A stretch of 64,000 bases of DNA from the NCBI GenBank assembly GCA_003342815.1, contig PTEX01000278.1, forward strand, positions 605,440 through 669,439, written 5' to 3'. This document shows positions 51,364 to 64,000 of the stretch, in pieces. Source of the stretch: Eudromia elegans. Its lineage: Eukaryota > Chordata > Aves > Tinamiformes > Tinamidae. Position 1 is the stretch's first letter; each line of letters begins with the position of its first letter. The translations under genes were made by a program, and so were the position numbers. The notes under the pieces were generated by a model. That model was given only the letters and a program-made list of their open reading frames with translations. It did not search any database and was not told the origin of the DNA.

Positions 51364-53257
51364 TGCCTTTTTTTAATCTAAGTTTACTCTATATGGGAAT
51401 CCTGTCTGATGTCAAGGCAGAGTAGTGACACCATCTTTTGAATAGTGCATTTTTGTCATATTGCAGAATGTGAATACCTGATTTGTTTGTGTGTATAGGT
51501 ATTTAAGAATAAAAGTATTATTTTTAATATAAAAAAAGTCTCTCTGAAGAGACCAAACGTTCTTGGTGTATTGGATGGAGATGGCACGACGCACAAAGCA
51601 CGTCATAACTGGGCCTCACAGATGCTACCAGTGTTGTTGCTGTGTAGGCGAGAAGCACTAGTACACTAGCCTTGCACAACTAACAGGTCAGAGAGAAACT
51701 CCGGGTGTATGTGGTCAGTGTGGAAGGAGATTTCTTGTGGAGTCCCAGCAGAATTTTGCGCTGACCCTTTTACATATACACTTAAAAAAATAATTGAAAA
51801 GCTGGGTGAGTTGTGAGATCACCATGTTTGCTGCCAGCACTGGATAGTGAAATCATTCAGGAATTGACAGTGAAGAATTGCAGGAGGATCTTAAGAGAAT
51901 GACTAAATAGTAAACTTGGATAAAATTTGATATAGAGGAGAGTTGAACCAGGAACATCAGAAAAAGCAATCTTGAACTTTACATATAAAATGATGGGCTC
52001 TGAGCTGACTTGCCATTTAGGAATGAAGTCTTGAGGTTACAGTAGAAAATGTCAAATCGGTACTCTGTAGTGGTTAGAAAAGTAGTTGACTGTTGTGATT
52101 AATTAGGAAAGGCAGAGAGAACACAGCAGAGAACAACATTATGCACCAGAGAACACTGAAGTTTTCCTCTGTCTTGAAAGCAGCGGGCAGTCATAATGCT
52201 CAAAGAAGGGTGACAAAGGTAACCAGACTCATGGGCACCTTCTGTACGAGGAGCAATAAAAGCAATGAGGGTCGGAACGTGAGTTTGATAGGACAGACCT
52301 CCTTAAAGTCAGAAGTGTCATTGCAGAATGGGCAGAAATTGGTTGGTTGTGGTTTCTTCTAGTACAGCAAGCGGGAGATATCAAATGAAATTAGTGGCTT
52401 GTTACTTCAGAACAGAAAAGGAAGTGGTTAATGACACGGTCTGTGGCTCCACATCAGGAGATGCTGTGGGTGATAAAATTTGACAGATTCCAAAAAGCAA
52501 TTGTATTTTTTCCCTTTATTCCCACTGAGAGCTATTAAAAAACAAAGCCAGCACTGCTGATGCGGGAAATCTCTGATCAGCAACTTTCTGAAGGTCACAA
52601 GAATGTTCTGGAGAAGTATCATTGCTCACCTGGGCACAGCCAAAGAGAGTTATTTGGCTGTATAGATCCGTGTGGTGTTTCCTACCTATGTAACAATTGG
52701 TGTGGACAATAGCAAACCCTTCCTGTGCTCTGAGCTAACTGGAAATGATGTGAGGATTGGCTGTATGCTGTTGAGAAGGAGCTAATATGTCCTCACAGGC
52801 AATCTCAGTCTATGCTATGCAGTATGTTAAATATATTCAGTTAGTTTTCAGTAGGCCTGGAATATTTGCCAAGCAAAAATGCATCTTCTTGTAGTGCTTT
52901 GGAAGGAAGTTTGTGTTTGCCACCAATATATTGAGTAAGTTGATGATGTTAAGATTTTAGAAGTTATAGCGTTTTGTAAAGTTCCAGAGGGTAGTTATTG
53001 CTTCCTGCTAAGGGACAGTTTTAATATATGAGCTGTGTCGTGGCTCATTGCTGGAACAGGGCAAATGCTATTTTCAGAAGTGTTTTATTACTGAATAGAA
53101 AACCTGATAAAAGAAAGATGAATCTATCTTTATCATTTGGGGGTTGTGTGTATACCTCATATTACCACTGTTGTTGAAGATGCCAAATATTTCATAATCT
53201 GGCTTGCATGTGATAGCCTTTACTTAAAACTTGTGAATGAAATCGCAAGGGGCTGAT

Positions 53258-53277
53258 CATGTGCCATCTGGCACATG
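53258..53277. repeat. Perfect inverted repeat with an extra half-copy
   Basis: CATGTGCCA-TC-TGGCACATG has perfect 9-bp arms, and GCACATG follows directly as a further half-copy. Confidence 0.9.
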
Positions 53278-55980
53278 GCACATGCTTAAGTGTGAGCAGG
53301 TTTCAAATAAATAGGAAAGAAGGCCAAAATGCTTAAAGTACTAAAAATACATACTTAAAAAAATACACAGCATATCAAGCACTGCGAATTTTGTATCCTT
53401 ATACCAAGGCAGAAGGAGAAAGAGAGCACCATCCTGAGAGAAAAGATGTTGCAAAAGGCACGCTGCATGGAGATAGGGACTGCACTCCTAGAGCTTTTCT
53501 CCAGGCAAAGCCATGTAAAGGGCGTAACGTGAACCCTGGGCTTGCAGTTTTTCTTTTCTGCTTCACTACTAAGTTATTCCATTGAAGCTCAGTTCTGTTG
53601 CACCCATTGGCTGCACGTGTCAGTATGGTGTTGTCCCTTGGTGATACACTGCTTTGGAGGCTGTCACTTTCTCAAGTAATTTCTGTTTGTCTGTGAAGAT
53701 GATAACCCCTGTGGATAAGAACAATATTTAATTGCGTATGGACAGCCTGGAAGTTTTGCAGTTTGGGGTATTTTTCTAGTATCTTCTTGTCTCTCTTGTA
53801 GGCTGCATACTTCTGAGTGAGTGGCTTTCATCACCAGGACTATAGATAACAATCTGATACTTAACCATACTTTTGATATTTGCTTAGTCTCTTTTTGTAC
53901 CCACACAACATCCTTCACCAAGGATGTTGCAGTATAACCATTTTCTTTAGAACCTACCACTTCTTATCTTTAACTTAGTGATCATCTTAATACCTGAATG
54001 TCAGCACCACATCCCATATTTTAGGACAGAAGTATTCTTAAGGAAACAAAATAAAACAGTAAATGCTCTCTAGCCAGGCATTATCCATTAAGTACATGAA
54101 ATTTGGATTCACACCCAAGCTTGTCAGGCTGTGGTCCTACGGGAGGTTGCTGCTGTGACTCAGTTTTAGCACTGCAGAACATGAGCTGCCCTGGAGGTGG
54201 TCTAGTTAATAAAGTAGTCTAATCTGGTCTGCAGAGAACTCAGTGTGGGCCAGATATTTGCTTCTTTAGGTGAGATAAAAAGGCAAAGAGGGAACTTGGG
54301 GCCAAGAGCAGCTGAGTTTCGTGTATTGGTGGTTTGATTGATACTGTTAGCTTATTTAAAGCATTATTTGCAATGTAGAAGGTTTGTATCTCTGAATATG
54401 CATAGGTGACTCCACATGAGGGCCCTTCATTTCTACCTCTTCAGTCTTATTTTGGTGGGATTTCTTGAGCCAGAACAAAAATACACTTGCTAATTTACTT
54501 GGAGGAAGAAAGTCTGTTGGACTTGTTTACCTGACTTACCTGGCTTGGACTCAAATAAATTTAACACTAATAAAATAGATGCAGCCCTTCTTTTGGAACA
54601 TCTATAACATATAGCAGATATCAATACCGTTCTTTGAAGTGTCTATGTTTTAAAGTCTCTCATCTGTCACATTACCTCAGGCAGCTATTGGATACCAGTA
54701 TACAAAACAGCCTTTTTGTAAAGAAAATTGCCATGGTTCTGTGATGCTTGGACTGCTGCCCCTCTGCTCACCTGTCAGCAATAAGCAAATGTCACGGCTA
54801 TTCTCAGCCTCCCAGTTGTGCTCCAGTAAGAAAGGCAGTGCGCGCGCTGGACGGCGGAGCTTTGATGTGTACTGCACTTCTCTACGTGAACCTTTTTAAA
54901 GTAAAATAAGGCACATGTATGTACTTCTGCCCAGAAGAGAGTTTGGTAATGAGGAATGAACAAATTACTACAGTGGTTTGCACAGGTGGGAATCCATTTC
55001 ATCGCATTGCCAAGTTGCGAAGGACTTGCATTTTATTTTGGAGAAATCAGAGACTTTGCTCCTTCATATTTTAAATGTCAAGGGTGAAAAAAGAATGATT
55101 TATTCATGTGAAGTAGGGATTTTCTTTTCTTTTTTGGCTGGAAATTGAGTGTGTTTCAGATGTGCAAGTTTTTGTAGTTATCTCCAGGATAATTGGGGTC
55201 ATAGTTAAGGCCATTCCTTAGATCACCCTATGCAAACTTACTATCCACAGGCATGCAAAATAATGACTTGAACAAATTTTCTCTATTAACGCCTATTGGA
55301 GATGCAGTATGTGTTATCAAAGTCTGGAAACATAACAAATAAAATATGGTTAAATGTTATGCAATAAAACATTCAAACATTATCACACAAATAACAAAGA
55401 GTAAATAGCTCAATAAACAGTTTAGATATAAAAGGAAAACCTCAATTAATGATAGTGAGAGTGAATCAATTAACAGCTGATTATGTGAGTCCCTAGGTAG
55501 CTGTACCTCTCAGTTCCCTATAAATGGCTGGTTACTAAGTTTTGGTCTTGCTGTTCTGGTTGTTAAAATTAGAGCTGTGCAAATGCTAACCAAGCCCACC
55601 AGACTGCCACTACAGAAAGCCACTTAACACCAAGAACTAGCCCATGGCTCTTCTTCAGAATTCCTTCTTTAAATTGCTTCTACTAGGAAAGTTTAGGCAG
55701 CCGTGCACTGCTAGCTTGTCTCTGGATAAAGGAAAGTCTGTAAGGAGGGTCTGAGTTTGCTAGTAAGGGCTTGGGCACTCAAGGCACTCAGATTCAAAAG
55801 GCTGCTTGGGAAGGAGTGGCTAAATGGAATCTGACTGTTCTTGTTGATATTTTATGATAAATACCCTGTCATAGGCCTTTGAGAAATCTGTGAAACCTTT
55901 AACAAAATCATGGCTAGGAGGTCTACGTTCTTGTCCCTTTTTCTCAGCAAAGCGCTTTGCTTCTTGTCCTTTCATTTTCC

Positions 55981-56004
55981 ATTTATTTATTTATTTATTT
56001 ATTT
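55981..56004. repeat. (ATTT)6 microsatellite
   Basis: Six perfect ATTT copies, followed by ACTTCTTG. Confidence 0.95.
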
Positions 56005-59000
56005 ACTTCTTGAAAAATATTTGCTCTGTTATGAGAGTGGTCTTTATTTTGGTTTTTTGCATAAATTCTGAAATTTTAGATGAAGAAGAGGATTTGTTAC
56101 CTGATTGCTAGGCAGGAAGCACTTCCTGTAAAACTGAATATCACAGCTATATATTTTGGTTTTAGAGGAAGTTAACATCACTACATTTCCTGGCTAGCTC
56201 TTGTGCAGCAATAGAGATTGGTGGAAGTTAATAGTTTCTTTGAGTGCACTGGTAAGCTTGGTCTTTCACTTGTTTATTAGCCTTGTAGCATGTTCCTATA
56301 AGTGAATGTGATGACATTTAATGTTCAAGGACAAAATATACATTATACTTTATATTGAAATACGAGTCAGTATTCTTAAGACTCTAAATGTTATTGAATA
56401 CATTTGTTAAACTGGCATCTCTATAGAGACCATAATTGGAAAATATGCCATCAGAGGAATTGTGCTCTTCCATAATTCATCAAGAAACCAAATTCTGAAT
56501 ATGGTAAAAATCAGGAACCACTTATCCAATAACAATAAACCAAACTGAAAAAAAAAAAAATTTGGTTGTGAACTGCATTAAAAACCCATCCCTTCTGCAT
56601 CCTTAAAAAAAAAAAAAAGACAAGATGGACTTGCTTGTGCTTTTTGTAGGAAGTATGCTGCAAAGTAGAAATGTAAATATCAAAGTTAATTTTCAGCAGA
56701 ATTCTGCATTATAAACTACTGTATTTTCTCTTTTAAGGCTGAAATAGCTTGTTGCAAGTGAGATGCTTCACTGTCATAATTCTTATTAGATTTAAGAAGG
56801 ATTGTTAAGTAGGATTGTTAAATTTAACTCTACAGGGAAATTAACTGGAACAAGATTTCAGATTGCTCTAAAAGAAGCACAACTATGTAAAAACAGGTTT
56901 ATTGTAGACTGTAGCTCCCAATACCAGTGTTGTCTGAGCCCTTCTTATTTGATTAATGGCATCTGCTTTCCAACATTTTTGCAGTTACTGTTTAAGCCTT
57001 GTCTTTGTATTGTGGTTGCCAAATTGCAGAAGAGGGATTCAAAAATTTTCTCATATGAGAGGAAGAAGTAATGAACAGTAATGTTTGGTGGATGTTCTAC
57101 AGAAAATGTACACACACAACAAAAAGACTTGCATGATAAAAAGATAAATAAATGTGTTTACCTCTAGAAATCAGTTATTCCAGCTGAACAGAGCATGAAC
57201 ATATGTCTGCGTCTTTGAGGAGTAAGAAGACTTTGTCAATGAGTTAATATGGAGACATAGGTCTCGTTTAAGTTAATTTTAGTAGCTTCCATGTGAAGGG
57301 CTGTCTCAGTGTGATTTCTAGAGATTTGGACTTTAAAGCTGGTTTATTATTATTATTTTTACTGTTTTTGCCAATACTCTATGAAAAGCATACCCTCTTT
57401 TGCTTGTTTTCCCCTTATGTTAATAACAAACTAACTGAAAATAGGAACAAAGGAGACTTTGAAGTAGTTATTTAACATTCTAATAATGTGCAGAAAGATA
57501 ACTGTAAATCTTGATATACATGAGATGCTGAAAGTAACAGTCATATTTAATTTCTATTGATGAAATCTCTAAAGGGACTATATAGCTGATGGGTTGTTTA
57601 GGGGTTATGGTGTCTTCTCAGTTTGACCTGAATTGTGGCATTAAGTATAATAATAAACCTCAAAGTACTATTGGTATAATAGAAACAATATGTGCATATG
57701 TTGCAACAGAATAGTTCTGTTTTCTCATTTTTTTGATACAATGTAGAACAAAACTTATGAGAGACAGTAATCTGAAGATTTCCTTGCCTTGGTGATTTTT
57801 TTAGAGTATTTCTGAATATTCCAATTTTTGTTAATGTACTAACATTATGTACAATGTAATAACAATCTACAATACTTTAAAAAATGGCATATGGAATGCT
57901 CACTTAAAGTAATGAGAATTCATAAAGAGACACCTTGGGTTTAGAATTTGGTCCAACTTTTGTATTTTTGTGTAGCTCTATCCCTATCTTGTCTATAAGT
58001 AATTAGAAATGAAGATTTGAAGGTCAAAATGAATTGGAGTGACTTTAAATCATTCTTTTGTTCAAGAAGAATTTTCTCTCTTAACTTGCACTCTCTCATG
58101 CCAGTTTTGACTTATTTAGCTCAGTCCCTAATTTTCCTGATATTTTTTTTTTCTCCAATTTGTGTCCTAAGCTACATGTGTGGTGCCTAATCAAGGCACT
58201 TTAGATGAGCACCCACGTCCTGCTGATTTTGCTGGAAAATTGTGAATTATGAGCTTCACATGAAGACATAAAACTGTCATTCAGTGTGTTTAGGCACAGA
58301 AGCCTGAGTATTTCATCCTTCTTTGCAGTCTGTCAGCTGTAAGGCCATTTGATATCTGTATTAAAAATGGTCATTACCATTCAAGTACTTGATGGAAAGA
58401 TCCTCAAAAATTAAAATGGGTGTTTGAAAATCCTGAAGCTCATCGGAATTCATTCAACCATTTGTTTTTCAAATCTAGCTGAAATATGACCCAGAAAAGG
58501 GCTTCATGCCTGATTTCTCGGGATGCCTAAGAAGGCCTCTGTCTGCTTCAAAACAGTATGGGAGGGATTTATGTGCTTTTTGAAGTAAAACCATTAAATA
58601 TATATCTGTTAGCACAATATTGATCTTGCACTTACTTGAAAGGTTTTAGACTCCTGGCAGGTCTTTCACTGAGCATGAGCTGAGTTCATAATGAAATCCA
58701 AAACACAGAGAATGTCTTGTGGTTTTGACTTTTGCTGCAAACATGAACATGGCTTTAGTTAGAATCCTTGTTATCAGACCAGATTGTTTTCTTGCTGTTC
58801 TTTGAATGAAAATGAACTGCAGTGCTAAGATGAAGGATAGTAAAAATCTTTTGCTTAACTATATAGCAGTTTTGAACTGCTTATTAATGGCTGGTATCAT
58901 TTAGCTTGTTGTATTTACCCTAGGAAAACATATCCAGGGAAAATAATGACACTGCATTATTAAATAGCGAGCTTTCAAGCTTTTCTCATGTAGTGCTGCT

Positions 59001-60385
59001 GAGTATTAGCATCTAAGCCTGCACCTGCATCAGTGTGATCAAATGACTGCAGTTCCCAAAGGAGTCTGTTGGGTCCAGTATTACAAATTCCTCCTTCTTT
59101 GAAGCAGATATAACCAATGGAAAATGCATGGAATTCTGTGTTCATTCAACTAATTGGAAGAATAATATTTTGAATTAGATTCTGTTGCCCAGTATAATGG
59201 ATCTTCCCAAGAGAAAAAAGGAAGAGGTGTGAGAGAATCAGGATCTGAAGCACTGTAAAGAAAAATTTGGAGTAAAAGATCAAATGGTTTGGGGGTTCTA
59301 CTTATTACTTATGGTATGTGAGAGACAAAAGAGGCATAAAAGCCTAACTGAAGTACAGTTTTAATGTGTTTATCAGGAGGTGGGAGTACCCTGATCCCCC
59401 CAAGGAGTTAGCAGTAATATGCCATCCTACTTTGGTAATAGGAAACTTTCAGTAATGCAATAATGTAAAGAGTAGCTGTTAGTTGTATTGTGTATTTCTT
59501 GACCAACTGAGTTAGAGTTCAAATTCAAGAGTGGATTTTACTTCCAATCTAGTCAATTCAATGGTAGTGCCAACAGCTGTATATTAATAGTGGGTATTGA
59601 TGTGATCAGGTGTCCAGAAGGTAATAAGTGTAGAGGAAAATTGAACACATAACTGAGAGAATGTGATCAGACAGTGGTGACTGTTTGGTGATAAGTTATT
59701 TGGATATGTTATTTTCCACATTTTTAATTTATTTTTAATTCAGTTATTATTAATTGTAAAGCTTGATTTTCAATAGTGTTTTTCTTCTGCAAATATAAGT
59801 GGAGGAGTTATTTTTTTCCATCTTTCTGCTAGCATTACTCATTACTATCATCTGGATTTAAAACAGGCCTATGAATTGTATAAATAATATATTCCAAGAC
59901 AGTTACTCGTAGAAGTAGCGCCTAATTATGTGCCATCAACTAGAGAAATTGGATTAGATGTGTAGTACCGTCCTCTTCAATAGGATTGAGTGGCAAAATC
60001 AGACCGTTTTCCAAAAGGAACAAGGCAGAAAGTCAAGCATTCTTTACAGATATACAATAAAAAAGGATAAGATAGTATATGTTGGCTTATAGAATGAGAA
60101 ACTGGAATCCCTTTAATGTTTGGAATCCATTTGAGGAAATAGAATTTCTTATTAAGGCAAAAATACCTGTGTTTGTATTTATAATTTATTAATAATATGG
60201 AGACAATTCCAATATTATTTCTTCCATTATTACTGGACTTTGGATTTTGCTTTGCATCTGTTGTTACTGAGTAATCTTTTTCATCACTTGACTTTGCTAG
60301 CTCGGATCACCTACTGTGCACCTTGTTAGGCCCTCTAAATCCAAAACCCGCCTAGTACTGTTTAGGTTCTGATTTAAAATCGTAA

Positions 60386-60460
60386 AAAAATTTGTTAGAA
60401 GGGGCCTCTGAAGAGGTCATCTGGTCCAATCTGCCTTGCCCACAGCAAGCTGAATTCCTG
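60386..60460 (-). mobile_element. Short, diverged CR1 LINE fragment
   Basis: The + strand shows TTAGAAGGGGCCTCTGAAGA, then GGTCATCTGGTCCAATCTGC and a short CCCACAGCAAGC segment. This is the same reverse-complement CR1 3' region as the copy near 20.5 kb, but shorter and more diverged, and the terminal octamer repeats are not clear. It is a non-functional remnant; both edges are approximate. Confidence 0.8.
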
Positions 60461-63293
60461 TTTAGACTGATTGTGAAATTACTCGTTTATTTAAATGGTA
60501 TAATGGCCTGAAGTCCAGGGTAAGCCTTAAACACACAGAACACTGCTACTATTTTTCTTTCAACATGTCTCAGTCTTATAGGGTGGTGTTTTCTGCATTT
60601 CTTCCTCCAAATGATTACTTCATTTACAGTTAAGCCTAATTAAAGTAAGCAAGACAATTACAACTATGTTTGTGCTTTCTTTAGAATGGTCTGAAATCAA
60701 CCAGTCTTGCTCTTCCACAAATTTATTTTCAATATCAAATTGCTAGGAAATTGCATCTAAAAATCCTTACAGTCAGTAAAACTTTTGCATAGTAAAGGAT
60801 TTCAGTAGTTAGCCTTCCGTGCAGATCTTTGTTGGCAAGACAATTTGAAATCAGTCAAAACTGCATATGCAGAGTAACATTCCTAGATTTTTACATTTAA
60901 CTTGCTCAAAAACAAAATAATCCTCATTTATGAGTAGCTCAGTACTGTCATTGCAATTCCCTCCTCTGTTTCTAACGCAAGTTACATTCCCCTGTAGATA
61001 TTCAATTTTCAAAGGCATGGAACTTGTGAAGGAAACATTATAGATTCAATTAAATTGTGTTGAGAAAAACCTCCCAGCTCCGTTTTTTTTTTTTATTCTA
61101 TTCAATAATAATGGCAGGGAAGCATATGTTTGTAGAAGATAAGGTGGTAGCTCGGACTAGTATGTAAGAAGTCAGTTGTCGAGCTGATTCTGGTGCCTTG
61201 CTAGAGACGGTGCCGTTGAGTGGTTCCTTAGATTTGTCTCCCTGCTGCTGCTTCTTCCTGCCATCAAGGTCAGACTGGTCAGTAAGACTCTGGATCTGTG
61301 GAAATCCAGAGAATTTGCCTACATATCAAGATCACAAGTAGAACCTTTGTGAGTCAGGCCTTGAAGTTTAGTGGCCTGGAGCTCTCCAGGAGTGCCTGAG
61401 AGGCATTCCCATTCCCAGGCTAGCCTGACCATGCCAGGGGTTGTAGCCTGCCCCTCAGTGTCAGGAGACTATAAAGCAGTGCATTTAGGATGCATGCCCA
61501 AATCTGCATGCTTCTCACTTTGGGAATGAGTCCCTGTTCGTGATGGGCTCAGCTTACCCGTTTCCTGATCCTCGTTTTAGAGCTTTCTTATAAGCTCTCG
61601 AAGCAAGTGAACACAATGTAAGCACGCTGGTATTTGAGATGGTGGCCCTAGAAAAAGCCTTCTGCCTTTAAGTTCCTGCTGATTCCAGAAATAAATTTAA
61701 TAAATGATGCATCACAATAAAAACCTCTTTTTGCTGTTCACTAGAACTGAAGTAGAACACATACTGTGTAAAATACAAATACATACATTGCATAAAATAT
61801 GGAAATTTGAAAGACTGATATCCCTTAATTTGACACAAAGAGAAAACTGAAAGTTTTCTGATAATGATAATTGCACTATGAATCCATTCTCAGATGGCTG
61901 TGAAATAATTTACTGTGGATTTGCAGTAAATTCAGTATGTTGCTGAGTTAGTTGGGAAGCAGTTTTGAAGATATTTCTGTGCTGGTATTCATTAGAGACC
62001 CTTCCTTTACTGGCAACTATATGAATGGGAAAACAGCAATAGGTTTGGTTTGAAAAGCAGGTGTCAATTCTTCGTGTTTAAATTCATTTTAAAGAGCCTT
62101 GGCTTTTTAAAAATAGTTAAGTCCAATTCTTAAGGTTTCCAGGTTGATGATCATGTCAGTTTGGGTTAAATTCAAATCTGCAGTTACAGGGTCTCTCTGC
62201 TAGTTCCAGTTGAAAATGGCAGCTGGGATGTTCAACTCTGTTGCATACACACCATGAGGTGCAGAGCACGTCTTCCTGCACTGTTGCTGAAAATTATCTT
62301 ATCTGGTGGAGACTGCAACATATCTCTCTTGATTTTTAATAGGAACTGTTTTCTTAATACCCTTTCCTGAAATCCACTTTGGTTGTATTGTTTCCCTCCT
62401 TATCCTCCATCCAAAGCACATTTCCTTTCCGTAGGTCAAAAGACAACATTCCTTGCAGTACAGAGTACAGTAGCTCTGGCTCGTAGGGTCACAAGCAGCT
62501 GACTCTGAAAGAAGTCTTGCACTTACTCTCCCTTTTCCCAGTGCTTATAATATAATCATGAGTCTTTAGGCACTTGGCTTTTCTTAGTCTGCAGTTCACT
62601 TCATAGAGTTACTCTGAAAGATATAACCTCTAAGAAGCTCCTGGGTTATGTCTGATTTTTTTTCTTTCATAATTTGACCATTAATTTTTGGAGGAAAGAC
62701 AGAAGTATCATCTCAACACTTAAACGGCAGTTCAGTAATTAGCATTTTTCCCTCAGTAAAATCCTCCAGATGACATTTCCTTTTTTCACTTATCTACCAG
62801 GATTCCACTATTTGTTTCTTTATTCTCTTAGAATGAGAATGATTGTATCATAAGTATTTACTAAACACTAAAAGAATAAAAGAAATTCAGTTTCTTGCTG
62901 TGCTCTAGAGAGGTTTAGATCTGTCGTCTTCATTGTAGAAAACTAAGTGAGGTCCTGACATTTGATTTCATCTAACAGAAAAACAGTAGAGAAGAGGCTT
63001 TTATTGGAGGCAGGTTTGAGAGGGATTAAAATGAAATGAATTATATTCTGGGTCTTTTTTTCAATGATTAGTATAAATCCGTGCTTTCACAGCACCAAAA
63101 TATTTGCTTAATAATAAAAGAAACTAAGATCTTCAGCTTTGACTGTCTTGAGATTCTCGTGAAAAAATACACAGAACTACATTAGAGTAATAAAATATAT
63201 TTAAGCCAGTAAGCATTTTATTGATATTAATTTCATTTACCTCTTTTAAAAGCCTTGATTTTCATCTCCCTCCTCCCTCCCTTTAAGTTGACT

Positions 63294-63328
63294 TTATATA
63301 TGTATGTATATATGTATTACTATGTATG
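63294..63328. repeat. (TATG)n/(TA)n simple repeat
   Basis: Alternating TATATG and TATG units in a short AT-rich run. Confidence 0.8.
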
Positions 63329-64000
63329 CTGACTTTAAGTAATCTTGATGAACTGTGACATTGTAATTTACCGAGTTTTATGCCACCTCTTTCGCTTAGT
63401 GAAAGGTTACCTGCTGAAATACTTACATGCCTAATAATATTTCAAACAAATTTCAAACAAAATTCATCTTACAGAATTTACATGAACTATACATTGAAAA
63501 ATAGATAAATAACTATTTTCTTAGGTATTTTTTCTGTGAAAGGAATGAGAGAGCATCTTTTATAATCAAAGGGAATAAATGAGTACTGGAAACAGAAGGA
63601 ACATCAATGCATCTCTGCCCCAGAGGTAAACTAGGACCCAGGGGATTTGGAGAGCGGCAGAATCTGCACTGGACCTGGTCAGATGTTATGCCAGAAGGTG
63701 GAAGCATGGCTAGATGCCAGTCAGATAGGTGGTGAAATGGGGAGGAACTGGAATATCTAGGTATACCTGGTTACTGCATGGACAGGACACTTTTCGATAC
63801 CTGAATGATGAAATATGGCCAAGACCAGATACTGTTTTCCAGAGAGGCCTAAAGGAAGTTAAATATGGAAGATAAGCAACTATTAATTGGTCAATTGTCT
63901 CTTATATAAGCTTGGGTTCTAGAAAAATGGAAGTTGGGAAAAGTGACAACGATTTATGAATGGTTCCAGGCAGGATCTGAAAATAAACTCAACTTATGAA

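Larger units (their letters stand above)
31186..64000 (+). other. CNTNAP2: CNTNAP2 intron, 5' portion (downstream of the exon)
   Basis: This is the start of the intron after the exon. No following exon is seen before the window ends, so the intron exceeds 32.8 kb. The peptide expected next in CASPR2 after FFGG is not found on the + strand. The block contains the AAGGG array with its assembly gap, one CR1 remnant, microsatellites, homopolymer tracts and small inverted repeats, listed separately. I see nothing notable in 31200-33250, 36750-37900, 38000-39700, 42600-44500, 47600-49200, 49300-51300, 51400-53200, 53300-55950, 56000-60350 and 60500-63200. The longest open frame (44032-44526, minus strand) has no recognisable homology. 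Confidence 0.85.

Noticed and set aside
1-64000. CRISPR arrays, operons, ribosome binding sites, tRNA or rRNA genes
   Set aside because: Nothing resembling spaced identical repeats with unique spacers or conserved RNA gene cores was seen; the sequence is vertebrate intronic DNA.

Overview
The window looks like a piece of bird nuclear DNA, about 64 kb of AT-rich, non-coding vertebrate sequence inside one very large gene. Three things point to a bird. The only interspersed repeats I recognise are two decayed copies of CR1, the typical avian/reptilian LINE. Overall interspersed repeat content is low. The single coding exon is nearly identical to the vertebrate neuronal gene CNTNAP2 (contactin-associated protein-like 2, CASPR2). 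A non-avian sauropsid cannot be excluded from the sequence alone. There is no sign of bacterial, organellar or viral genes.

Layout: positions 1-31035 are the 3' part of one CNTNAP2 intron. It holds a CR1 fragment near 20.5 kb, AT and TG simple repeats, poly-A/T tracts, short tandem duplications and several short perfect inverted repeats. Positions 31036-31185 are one 150-nt internal exon on the + strand with a clear acceptor and donor; it encodes part of the second laminin-G domain. Positions 31186-64000 are the 5' part of the next intron. It contains an (AAGGG)n pentanucleotide array broken by a 365-base assembly gap (36253-36617), a second CR1 fragment near 60.4 kb, more microsatellites and more short inverted repeats.

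The open reading frames of 60-164 codons elsewhere show no recognisable domain or splice context, and I treat them as chance. Several blocks keep more CpG or homeodomain/POU-type motifs than their surroundings. They are listed as candidate conserved non-coding elements, which is inference only.

I found no previously undescribed system. The points most worth checking are the gap-interrupted AAGGG array in the transcribed sense strand, the in-frame skippable exon with a poor donor, the paired hairpins near 5.4 kb and 41.5 kb, and the candidate regulatory blocks.
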